Origin: a bacterium
GTDB taxonomy: Bacteria > Chlamydiota > Chlamydiia > Chlamydiales > SM23-39
Assembly: GCA_021818045.1 (NCBI GenBank)
Contig: JAKAFF010000050.1
Span: 1 to 8,385 of the forward strand
Reading direction: 5' to 3'
Length of the DNA stretch: 8,385 bases
The translations under genes and the position numbers were made by a program. The notes beneath the pieces were generated by a model, which saw only the letters and a list, made by a program, of their open reading frames with translations, searched no databases and had not been told where the DNA came from. Of this stretch, positions 1 to 5,836 are shown piece by piece; the stretch's first letter is position 1; each line of letters begins with the position of its first letter.

Positions 1-2298
1 AGCCAAGCCCTTACCTTAGGGGGAACAAACACTTATACAGGGACTACTTCTGTTAATGCTGGAACGCTCGCTCTTACAGGTAGTGGTTCTGTGGCCAGCT
101 CTACTGCCATAGCCATCGCCTCCGGGGCCTCACTCGACGTCAGCGGTGTGACAAGTGGGACGGCAATCGGGTCTTTATCCGGAGCTGGCTCCATTCTCCT
201 CGGAACGCAAACGCTAACCATCACTCAAGCGGCTAACGGAACTTTCTCTGGTACGGTAGGAGGACCTGGAGGCTCTTTTGTCAAAGCAGGAAGTTCTCCA
301 TTATCCGTCACTGGAGCCACTTCTTATACAGGAGCTACGTCTGTCACTGAAGGAACTTTATCTCTCAGCGGCAGCGCCTCAATTTCCAACTCCTCTTCAG
401 TGGCCATTTCATCCGGAGCGACCCTCGATCTCAGCAGCCTTGCGACGACTCCAACAATCAACAATCTCTCAGGAACAGGTACCCTTAGTGCCAGTGGACT
501 TTCTCTCACGCTAAATCAATCATCGAATACAAACTTCGCAGGGAGTATTAGCGGAACAGGCATAACAATCACTAAACTAGGAACAGGAAGTCTCACGTTC
601 AGCGGTACCAATACTTACACAGGTAACATGGTCATTCAAGAAGGGGCGCTTTCTTTGAATGGATCCCTCCCTGGCTCGATTGCAGTAAGTGTTGGAGGAA
701 CTCTGAAAGGTACTGGAACAGTAAGCGGAGATGCCACCATCTATGGCACACTTTCTCCAGGGAATTCGATTGGAACGATTAATATTTCTGGTAACCTCTC
801 TCTGGATTCTTCATCCATCACGCAAATTGAGATTGACCCCAGTCATTCATCTCTGATCAATGTCACAGGAAGCGCAACACTTGGAGGATCTCTCGTCATC
901 ATCGCCGATCCCGGATCTTATCCGAGTCGCGAACAATATTCTATCCTGACAGCTGCTGGAGGAATCTATTCAGAGTTTGCTGCGATCCTCCCTCCAAATC
1001 TTTATCGAGCCTCACTCCTCTATGGCATAGATACTGTATCTCTATTGTTAGAGCTAGCTAACCTCCCTGTGCCATCCAGTGGAGGCAACAGCGCCAGTTT
1101 AGTCAATTACCTCAACGCAAATATCGGAGATGTTGCGCTCATCGAAGTGGGTGCAGACTTGGTAAAGCTCAGCTCTGATGCCTACAATGCAGCTCTTGAG
1201 GCGATTGCCCCATCACGCAATGCGACTGCAACCTTTAGCTCACAAAATACGATGTTCGCATTGAGTCAATTTATTTCTGCACACATGGGAATCCATCGAA
1301 CACTCCGCTCGATTTATGCGCGGTCTAATCCAGTTGCAGAGCAAAATGATCAAGAATCTTTACGCGCAGACCTCATTACTTATCTAGACTCTCAGAAAGA
1401 CTCAGACAATTTTTTTTCCGAAAATACCGCTCCAACGGGGAATATCGTCGAAATGGCGAAAGGGAAAGACACTTGGGCCATTTGGACAGATGGATTCACT
1501 GAATTTTCCCATCAAAACAGTCAGGATCAGGTCCCTGGATTCCACGTCTTTTCCGGAGGGGGCCTATTGGGCTGTGATTTTTTCTTTCAAGGACAAAATC
1601 AAGTGGGAGCCACAATCGGTTACGCCCGCAATGCCGTTCATGAAAATGGAGGACTGGGGAACAATCAAGCTAACCTCTACGTTGCATCCCTCTACGGAAC
1701 CTGTTCGCTCGACCAGACTTACCTAGAGGTCGGAGTTTGGGGTTCCTACGACCAATTCAATGTGCAAAGAAACATCCAGTATCCCGGATTCTCTAAAAAA
1801 GCCACCGCGAATTTTAAAGCTGTACAACTCACCCCGCACTTGTCCATGGGCCACGACTTCACTTGCAGTTGGGGCGTCTTCGAACCCTTCTGCACTCTGG
1901 ACTGGGCAATTAATTTTCAAGAAGGTTACCAAGAACATGGAGCGGCTCCCTTGAATATGCAAGTGGCTGGCAACACCTCTTCTATGCTCCGCGCAGAAGC
2001 CGGTTTTAGCTGTTATCAGCTGTGGGAAAAAAATTGGGGAACGTTAGTTGTCAAAGAAATGGCAAGCTACGTTTATAAACAGGCGTTTGGAGTCGGGAAA
2101 ATGACCGCTGCAATCGTCGGCGCCAATGACACTTTTCTTGTCGACTCGTTTACAAAATTGCAAAATCTCTTCTCCCCCGCTCTTGAAATCTTCTGCAAAC
2201 ATAAAAAAGGGATCTTTTTCTCTGTTCTCTATGAGGGTGAATACGGGAGTCCTTGCATCACAAGTGAAGTACTGCTGAGAGCGGGGAAATATTTTTGA
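1..2298 (+). CDS. Autotransporter (type Va) with beta-strand-repeat passenger, 5' truncated
   Basis: Frame 1 is open from the first base, so the gene begins upstream of the window; the first start-like codon (GTG at 91) lies inside a repeat and is not a start. 765 residues are visible. Residues 1 to about 235 are Ser/Thr/Gly/Ala-rich autotransporter-associated strand repeats (NTYTG, SYTGATSV and EGTLSLSG type motifs), predicted to form a surface beta-helix. A linker with AYNAALEAIAPSRN near residues 394-407 resembles the segment before the barrel. Residues about 490-765 look like the C-terminal autotransporter barrel: alternating aromatic strands and a terminal Phe (GKYF), the usual signal for outer-membrane assembly. 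The barrel carries seven Cys and the visible passenger none. The signal peptide is not in view. The probable role is a surface-exposed adhesin or envelope protein; the ligand cannot be inferred. No clear terminator follows the stop. Confidence 0.9.
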   Translation, partial: SQALTLGGTNTYTGTTSVNAGTLALTGSGSVASSTAIAIASGASLDVSGVTSGTAIGSLSGAGSILLGTQTLTITQAANGTFSGTVGGPGGSFVKAGSSPLSVTGATSYTGATSVTEGTLSLSGSASISNSSSVAISSGATLDLSSLATTPTINNLSGTGTLSASGLSLTLNQSSNTNFAGSISGTGITITKLGTGSLTFSGTNTYTGNMVIQEGALSLNGSLPGSIAVSVGGTLKGTGTVSGDATIYGTLSPGNSIGTINISGNLSLDSSSITQIEIDPSHSSLINVTGSATLGGSLVIIADPGSYPSREQYSILTAAGGIYSEFAAILPPNLYRASLLYGIDTVSLLLELANLPVPSSGGNSASLVNYLNANIGDVALIEVGADLVKLSSDAYNAALEAIAPSRNATATFSSQNTMFALSQFISAHMGIHRTLRSIYARSNPVAEQNDQESLRADLITYLDSQKDSDNFFSENTAPTGNIVEMAKGKDTWAIWTDGFTEFSHQNSQDQVPGFHVFSGGGLLGCDFFFQGQNQVGATIGYARNAVHENGGLGNNQANLYVASLYGTCSLDQTYLEVGVWGSYDQFNVQRNIQYPGFSKKATANFKAVQLTPHLSMGHDFTCSWGVFEPFCTLDWAINFQEGYQEHGAAPLNMQVAGNTSSMLRAEAGFSCYQLWEKNWGTLVVKEMASYVYKQAFGVGKMTAAIVGANDTFLVDSFTKLQNLFSPALEIFCKHKKGIFFSVLYEGEYGSPCITSEVLLRAGKYF
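10..711 (+). repeat. Three 97-codon (291-bp) tandem repeats in the autotransporter passenger
   Basis: The motif LTLGGTNTYTG begins at codon 4, LSVTGATSYTG at codon 101 and LTFSGTNTYTG at codon 198, so the spacing is exactly 97 codons twice. Each unit opens with a roughly 32-residue beta-strand repeat (YTG..SV..GTL.L.G), then a second strand set (SVAISSGATLDLS type), then a Gly-rich LSG.G segment. The third unit keeps only its first half before the sequence changes to the TLSPGNSIG segment. The repeats are clear at protein level but diverged at DNA level, so this is an old internal duplication. Confidence 0.75.
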
Positions 2299-2364
2299 TG
2301 GGGTTTGTGCAAAAATTGCTTGTGCAAATTCAAAAAAGGATAGAAATCCAATGGCATCTCTAGG

Positions 2365-3093
2365 GCTCTTGAATCATTTGTAGCGCAAGTGTTACTCTGC
2401 GATCATGGGTAAACTGACATTGAGAGATTTGCCGCTGCATGATCAGCGCGTCTTGATGCGCGTTGATTTCAATGTTCCGATCCACCAAGGCACTATTACC
2501 GATGATTCCCGCATTCGAGCAGCTTTACCATCCATCCGGTATGTCCTAGATCATGGAGGTTCACTTGTCTTAATGAGCCATTTAGGAAGACCTAAAAAAA
2601 AAGACCCCTCCTTGTCTCTCGCCCCTTGCGCTCAAAGATTGGAGGAGCTACTCAAAACTCCAGTGATTTTTGCCCCCGATTGTAGAGGCCCTGCCATCGA
2701 AGAGATGACAAAAAAACTACGTCCAGGACAAACCCTTGTACTCGAAAATTTGCGCTTTTACGAAGCAGAAGAAGATCCCGAAAAAAACCCCTCTTTTGCC
2801 CAAGAGATAGCAAAACTTGGTGATTATTACGTCAACGATGCGTTTGGCACTGCACACCGTGCGCATACATCAACTGCCACCATCACCCGCTTTTTTCCCA
2901 ACCGCGCCGCTATGGGATTTTTGATGGAAAAAGAAATTCAAGCGCTTTCCCCCCTGTTAACACACCCAAAACACCCTTTTATGGCCTTAATCGGAGACGC
3001 TAAGGTTTCATCCAAAATCGGCATTTTGAAACGATTTTCGACCCTCGTAGATACCTTGTTTATTGGAGGCGCCATGGCCTTCACATTTCTAAA
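2365..3093 (+). repeat. Duplicated pgk segment, copy 1 (partner 4521-5249)
   Basis: This 729-bp stretch aligns without gaps to 4521-5249. By hand count there are 59 differences in the 689 coding bases (about 91% identity) and 9 in the 40 bases before the start codon. Looser similarity, needing small gaps, seems to continue upstream to about 2325. The right boundary is sharp: identity stops at CTAAA (3089-3093), after which this copy enters the transglutaminase gene and the partner continues as pgk. The left boundary is gradual. Confidence 0.9.
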
Positions 3094-3121
3094 GGGTTTA
3101 ATAACACCACCTTTACGCTAA
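2405..3121 (+). pseudogene. Truncated phosphoglycerate kinase paralogue (pgk'), C-terminal domain missing
   Basis: Encodes 238 residues, of which the first 230 match the intact Pgk at 4561-5733 with 14 substitutions. It keeps the N-terminal 3-phosphoglycerate-binding domain: LMRVDFNVP (17-25), SHLGRP (58-63), LENLRFY (113-119) and NDAFGTAHRAH (144-154). It loses about 160 residues of the nucleotide-binding domain, including the WNGPLGVFE and GGGDS motifs, and ends in an unrelated eight-residue tail (GLITPPLR) read from antisense transglutaminase DNA. GGAK is altered to GDAK (residue 198). The ATG start is supported by the match to copy 2 and by an in-frame TAG 24 bases upstream. No Shine-Dalgarno is visible, as also for copy 2. 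It cannot be an active kinase; a stable N-domain polypeptide is possible because the frame is intact. It overlaps the convergent neighbour by 41 bp. Confidence 0.88.
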
Positions 3122-4070
3122 CCGTTAAAGTCTCCTTGGTTTCTCCTTCTGAAGTAAAAAGAGAGCCAGACGTGGGCGTTGCGTCCAAGTAATGCCGTCC
3201 CACCGCAACGCGAATATGATTTTTACCCGCTATGCAACCATTGGTAGGATCAAAACCAATCCATCCAAGGTAAGGCAAATATACTTCCACCCATGCATGT
3301 GAAGCATCCGATTGGATTTTGTTTTCATAATTGCCTCCCGTGTATACATAACCCATCCTATAGCGAGCGGGTATATTTAATAGACGAGCCAAACAAATCA
3401 AAAGGTTAGCGAAATCTTGACACACCCCTTGTTTGCTCTGCAGCACCTGATAAGGAGTAGTCAATAGGTTTGTCGAGCCGGCAGAATAGGTAAACTCCTT
3501 ATAAATCGTCAAATTCATGTCATTTAGAACCGCAAATACATTATTGTGGTTTCTTTGCACAAAGCTCATCGCATACTCAGACAGCGCAAACAATTCAGAT
3601 TCAGGAAGTTCTGGTGTTTGCAGATACGCTTGCATCATTACGCGATCCCACGGCATCCAAATCAGGGGCATTGTCCGTGGCTGATGCGACAGTTCAATGT
3701 TCTTAGAAAGCTCCGTCACACAAACAACAGACTCACTTCGAAAGCTCAATGCCATGTAAGGTTCGCTGATTTCAATAAAGGATGCATGATTACCGAATGC
3801 TCCCGTAAAATTGCATACCTGCGAAGCTTCAGAACTAACTTCCAACTTATAATTTAAAATATGCTGCTCTAGGTCGTGAACAGGTTGAAGACGAAAAAGA
3901 TGCTTGCTCGCTACTACCGGTCTCGTATATTGATAATGAGTTTCATGCACTACAGAAAATACATTTGGCTGAAGGTCTGCGCCAAAAAAAGCCACATTTA
4001 AAAGTGGCTTTTGCTCAAAAGGCGCAAGCTGACGTATGAGCGGCAAGGTATGCGTTTGATTGACAATCAT
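3081..4070 (-). CDS. Transglutaminase-like superfamily protein (bacterial transglutaminase N-domain plus core)
   Basis: 329 residues from ATG at 4070. Residues about 37-130 resemble the beta-rich N-terminal domain that precedes bacterial transglutaminase-like cores (VVHETHYQYTRPV). The core has a complete-looking triad: Cys217 in GVCQDFAN, His258 in DASHAWVEV and Asp274 in GWIGFDPTN. The C-terminal VAVGRHYLDATP block and strand-rich end are usual for the family, so the protein is probably near full length. Known members of this fold cleave or cross-link peptides; the substrate here is unknown and no signal peptide is evident. The first 36 residues lack family resemblance and contain a terminator-like hairpin, so the true start may lie further in (GTG at 3950 or 3995); a weak AGGG precedes the ATG at 4070. 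The last four codons (LEM and part of the Leu before) and the stop derive from antisense pgk' sequence. It lies 38 bp downstream of the Gln-rich gene on the same strand. Confidence 0.85.
   Translation of the reverse strand: MIVNQTHTLPLIRQLAPFEQKPLLNVAFFGADLQPNVFSVVHETHYQYTRPVVASKHLFRLQPVHDLEQHILNYKLEVSSEASQVCNFTGAFGNHASFIEISEPYMALSFRSESVVCVTELSKNIELSHQPRTMPLIWMPWDRVMMQAYLQTPELPESELFALSEYAMSFVQRNHNNVFAVLNDMNLTIYKEFTYSAGSTNLLTTPYQVLQSKQGVCQDFANLLICLARLLNIPARYRMGYVYTGGNYENKIQSDASHAWVEVYLPYLGWIGFDPTNGCIAGKNHIRVAVGRHYLDATPTSGSLFTSEGETKETLTVSVKVVLLNPLEM
3984..4012 (-). terminator. Hairpin with T-tract, candidate intrinsic terminator of the Gln-rich gene
   Basis: A perfect 9-bp inverted repeat (AAAAGCCAC at 3987-3995 and GTGGCTTTT at 4004-4012) encloses an 8-base loop. 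On the minus strand the stem is followed by a run of seven T, the classic intrinsic terminator layout; on the plus strand only four T follow. It lies about 100 bases after the stop of the Gln-rich gene, but inside the longest reading of the transglutaminase ORF (about residues 20-29). It could end the upstream transcript, attenuate the downstream gene, or be a chance structure. Confidence 0.5.
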
Positions 4071-4108
4071 ACACCAGCCCTATGAGACAACGTAAAACAG
4101 TGCATGCC

Positions 4109-4360
4109 CTAGTCTGAAAGCGGATTCTTAGACGATTTGTTTTTATTGCTTTTTGGTAATTGCTGCTGTATTTGCTGTTGCAATTGCTGTTGCTGCTGCT
4201 GCAATTGCTGTATTTGCTGCTGCAATTGTTGTTGTTGCTGTTGTAACTGCTGTTGCTGCTGTTGTAATTGCTGCTGCAGCTGTTTTTGCTGCTGTTGCAA
4301 TAGGTGCTGCTGCTGTTGCAGTTGTTGTTGTTGCTGTTGTAATTGCTGTTGTTGTTGCAC
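4109..4360 (-). CDS. Small Gln-rich heptad-repeat (coiled-coil-like) protein, function unknown
   Basis: 83 residues, 52 of them Gln. Leu recurs every seven residues at 7, 14, 21, 28 and, after a four-residue shift, at 32, 39, 46, 53, 60; Ile at 50 and 64 add the 3-4 spacing typical of coiled coils. The tail (residues 69-83, LPKSNKNK onward) is hydrophilic with four Lys. The start is GTG at 4360: an in-frame TGA lies two codons upstream and a good Shine-Dalgarno, GAGGTG, six or fewer bases before it, so no other start is possible in this frame. No signal peptide or membrane segment. I recognise no family. All repeat frames lack stops, so reading-frame openness is weak evidence; the ribosome site, the regular Leu spacing and the non-repeat tail are what support coding. 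The neighbouring minus-strand transglutaminase-like gene suggests a possible Gln/Lys cross-linking substrate (inference only). Confidence 0.6.
   Translation of the reverse strand: MQQQQQLQQQQQQLQQQQHLLQQQQKQLQQQLQQQQQQLQQQQQQLQQQIQQLQQQQQQLQQQIQQQLPKSNKNKSSKNPLSD
4157..4357. repeat. 21-bp minisatellite built of CAA/CAG (TTG/CTG) triplets
   Basis: On the plus strand the marker (C/T)A(A/G)(T/C)(T/A)G recurs at 4181, 4202, 4223, 4244 and 4265, exactly 21 bases apart, and again at 4277, 4298, 4319 and 4340, also 21 apart; a 12-base offset separates the two arrays. A further TAATTG sits at 4157. Between markers the sequence is CTG/TTG triplets with scattered changes. On the minus strand each 21-bp unit encodes one LQQQQQQ heptad. 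Such arrays are prone to slippage, and in-frame length variants would add or remove whole heptads. Confidence 0.85.
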
Positions 4361-4364
4361 GAAT

Positions 4365-4370
4365 CACCTC
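4365..4370 (-). promoter_or_regulatory. Shine-Dalgarno of the Gln-rich gene
   Basis: Reads GAGGTG on the minus strand, four bases (ATTC) before the GTG start at 4360. It overlaps an in-frame TGA (4366-4364) that blocks any longer version of the Gln frame. It is the clearest ribosome site in this part of the window; neither pgk copy has one. Confidence 0.6.
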
Positions 4371-4470
4371 ATCAATTGGTTCAGCCTTAAGTTTCAAAAA
4401 AGATCTATTCTCCCTCGGCATATTTTGGCCGATTGTGGATTTGAAGCCCCCCTATTGGCAGAGAGACTAT

Positions 4471-4520
4471 CAATATTCGAACCTTATCGAAATTCAATAT
4501 TGCATGCAACAAATTATATC
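4471..4520 (+). promoter_or_regulatory. Palindromic leader/operator-like region upstream of intact pgk
   Basis: The 200-bp divergent gap 4361-4560 must hold signals for both the Gln-rich gene and pgk. Within it, CAATATT (4471-4477) pairs with AATATTG (4496-4502) and GAA (4479-4481) with TTC (4493-4495), leaving one bulged C and an 11-base loop. TTGCATGCAA (4500-4509) is a perfect 10-bp palindrome overlapping its right end. A weak sigma70-like promoter can be drawn as TTCAAT (4493-4498), 16 bases, TATATC (4515-4520), which would place the palindromes over the -35 region. The promoter match is poor and the operator idea is inference. Confidence 0.3.
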
Positions 4521-5249
4521 GCTCTTGAACCATTTTCAGAGCAAATGTTACGCTACAATTATGGTCAAACTAACATTGAGGGATGTACCTCTGCACAATC
4601 AGCGCATCTTGATGCGTGTGGATTTCAATGTTCCTATCCACCAGGGCACTATTACCGATGACTCCCGCATTCGGGCAGCTTTACCCTCCATCCGTTATGT
4701 CCTCGATCACGGGGGTGCGCTTGTCTTAATGAGTCATTTAGGAAGACCTAAAAAAAAAGACCTCTCTTTATCTCTTGCCCCTTGTGCGCAAAGATTGGAG
4801 GAGCTACTCAAAACTCCAGTGATTTTTGCCCCCGATTGTAGAGGCCCTGCCATCGAAGAGATGACAAAAAAACTACGTCCAGGACAAACCCTTGTGCTCG
4901 AAAATTTGCGCTTTTACAAAGCAGAAGAAGACCCCCAAACAAACCCCTCTTTTGCTGAGGATATAGCAAAACTTGCTGATTACTACGTAAACGATGCGTT
5001 TGGCACTGCACACCGTGCGCACACATCAACTGCTACGATTACTCGCTTCTTTCCCAACCGCGCCGCTATGGGATTTTTGATGGAAAAAGAAATTCAAGCA
5101 CTTTCCCCTCTGTTAACACATCCCAAACACCCTTTTATGGCCTTAATCGGAGGCGCTAAAGTCTCATCCAAAATCGGCATGTTGAAGCGATTTTCGACTC
5201 TCGTAGATACTTTGTTTATTGGAGGCGCCATGGCCTTCACATTTCTAAA
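4521..5249 (+). repeat. Duplicated pgk segment, copy 2 (partner 2365-3093)
   Basis: Gap-free partner of 2365-3093, offset by 2156 bases. It comprises 40 bases of upstream sequence and the first 689 bases of the intact pgk. The block 4789-4895 is identical to 2633-2739, whereas the preceding 228 coding bases differ at 30 positions. Confidence 0.9.
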
Positions 5250-5733
5250 AGCCAAAGGAATGTCCATCGGTGACTCTCCTTGCGAAAACGTCAACCTGAT
5301 ACAACATCTCAACCCCAGCAAATTACAGCTTCCCGTCGATCTTGTCATTGCCGATGCCTTCGACAACAATGCCCATACTCGCATTGTCTCCATACAAGAA
5401 GGCATTCCCGCAGGATGGCGAGGCATGGACATTGGTCCTCAGACCATTACGTCATGGGCCTCGCAGTGCAAAACAGCCGCTACCGTGTTCTGGAATGGCC
5501 CGCTCGGAGTATTCGAAATGCCCCGCTTTGCCAAAGGAACCCGTGCAATCGCTGAGGCCCTGTCTCATGGCAAGGGACAGACCATCATAGGAGGAGGAGA
5601 TTCCGTTGCGGCTATCGAACAAATGGGGCTCGGGAACCACTTCTCCCACCTCTCCACAGGAGGCGGCGCTGCATTGGAATTTCTCGAATACGGCCACCTT
5701 CCCGGAATCGATGCTCTCTCAGACAAGCAATGA
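4561..5733 (+). CDS. pgk: Phosphoglycerate kinase
   Basis: 390 residues, normal for bacterial Pgk. It catalyses 1,3-bisphosphoglycerate + ADP to 3-phosphoglycerate + ATP, the first ATP-yielding step of lower glycolysis, in the cytosol. The N-domain carries the signature LMRVDFNVP (17-25), DDSRIRAALP, SHLGRP (58-63), LENLRFY (113-119) and NDAFGTAHRAH (144-154). The C-domain carries GGAKVSSK (197-204), GGAMAFTFLKA (221-231), GWRGMDIGP, WNGPLGVFE, GGGDSVAAIEQ and STGGGAALEFLE, all expected nucleotide-domain motifs. ATG at 4561 is chosen because the protein begins there in family alignment and in copy 1; the frame is open further upstream only because it runs back into the stop-free triplet repeat. 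No Shine-Dalgarno is visible. About 100 bp separate it from the nucleotide transporter downstream. A truncated paralogue lies at 2405-3121. Confidence 0.97.
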   Translation: MVKLTLRDVPLHNQRILMRVDFNVPIHQGTITDDSRIRAALPSIRYVLDHGGALVLMSHLGRPKKKDLSLSLAPCAQRLEELLKTPVIFAPDCRGPAIEEMTKKLRPGQTLVLENLRFYKAEEDPQTNPSFAEDIAKLADYYVNDAFGTAHRAHTSTATITRFFPNRAAMGFLMEKEIQALSPLLTHPKHPFMALIGGAKVSSKIGMLKRFSTLVDTLFIGGAMAFTFLKAKGMSIGDSPCENVNLIQHLNPSKLQLPVDLVIADAFDNNAHTRIVSIQEGIPAGWRGMDIGPQTITSWASQCKTAATVFWNGPLGVFEMPRFAKGTRAIAEALSHGKGQTIIGGGDSVAAIEQMGLGNHFSHLSTGGGAALEFLEYGHLPGIDALSDKQ

Positions 5734-5836
5734 AATTTTTATTCGGATCGATTCTTGTTTTGAGCCCACCTTCTCATTCTAATTAATGCAAGAATATGCG
5801 ATGCTAGTAGCACAACAAAAGGGCATGTCTTAAGTG

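Noticed and set aside
91..2298. GTG at 91 as the autotransporter start
   Set aside because: The frame is open and repeat-matching from base 1, and no signal peptide follows position 91.
2305..2328. Direct repeat TTGTGCAAA (2305-2313 and 2320-2328) and small hairpins after the autotransporter stop
   Set aside because: Too short and AT-rich, with no T-tract placed as a terminator; likely chance.
3546..3857. Plus-strand ORF of 103 codons inside the transglutaminase gene
   Set aside because: Antisense shadow of a gene with clear catalytic motifs; the product resembles nothing recognisable.
4157..4357. CRISPR array
   Set aside because: The repeats are short 21-bp degenerate triplet units without unique spacers.
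4143..4421. Minus-strand frame starting MPRENRSFLKLK and reading the repeat as Thr/Ala
   Set aside because: The first 22 residues look protein-like, so a past frameshift fusion with the Gln frame is conceivable. However, the ATG has no ribosome site and the Thr/Ala part has no heptad logic, while the Gln frame has GAGGTG and a hydrophilic tail.
4153..4560. N-terminal extension of Pgk running back through the repeat (Ala/Val-rich)
   Set aside because: Openness comes from the stop-free repeat. Family alignment and the in-frame TAG before the homologous copy 1 start both place the Pgk start at 4561.
4137..4661. Plus-strand Cys/Asn-rich reading frame across the triplet repeat
   Set aside because: All frames of the repeat lack stops, and this frame continues antisense and out of frame into pgk. 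It has no ribosome site or recognisable protein.
2365..5249. Simple misassembly of a single pgk gene
   Set aside because: The copies differ at 59 coding positions, so they are not the same sequence read twice. A strain-mixed assembly remains possible and is listed as a refuting test.
5734..5836. Promoter for the nucleotide transporter (TTGAGC at 5760 with TTAATG or TATGCG downstream)
   Set aside because: Hexamer matches are poor and the spacing is not convincing, so no site is called.
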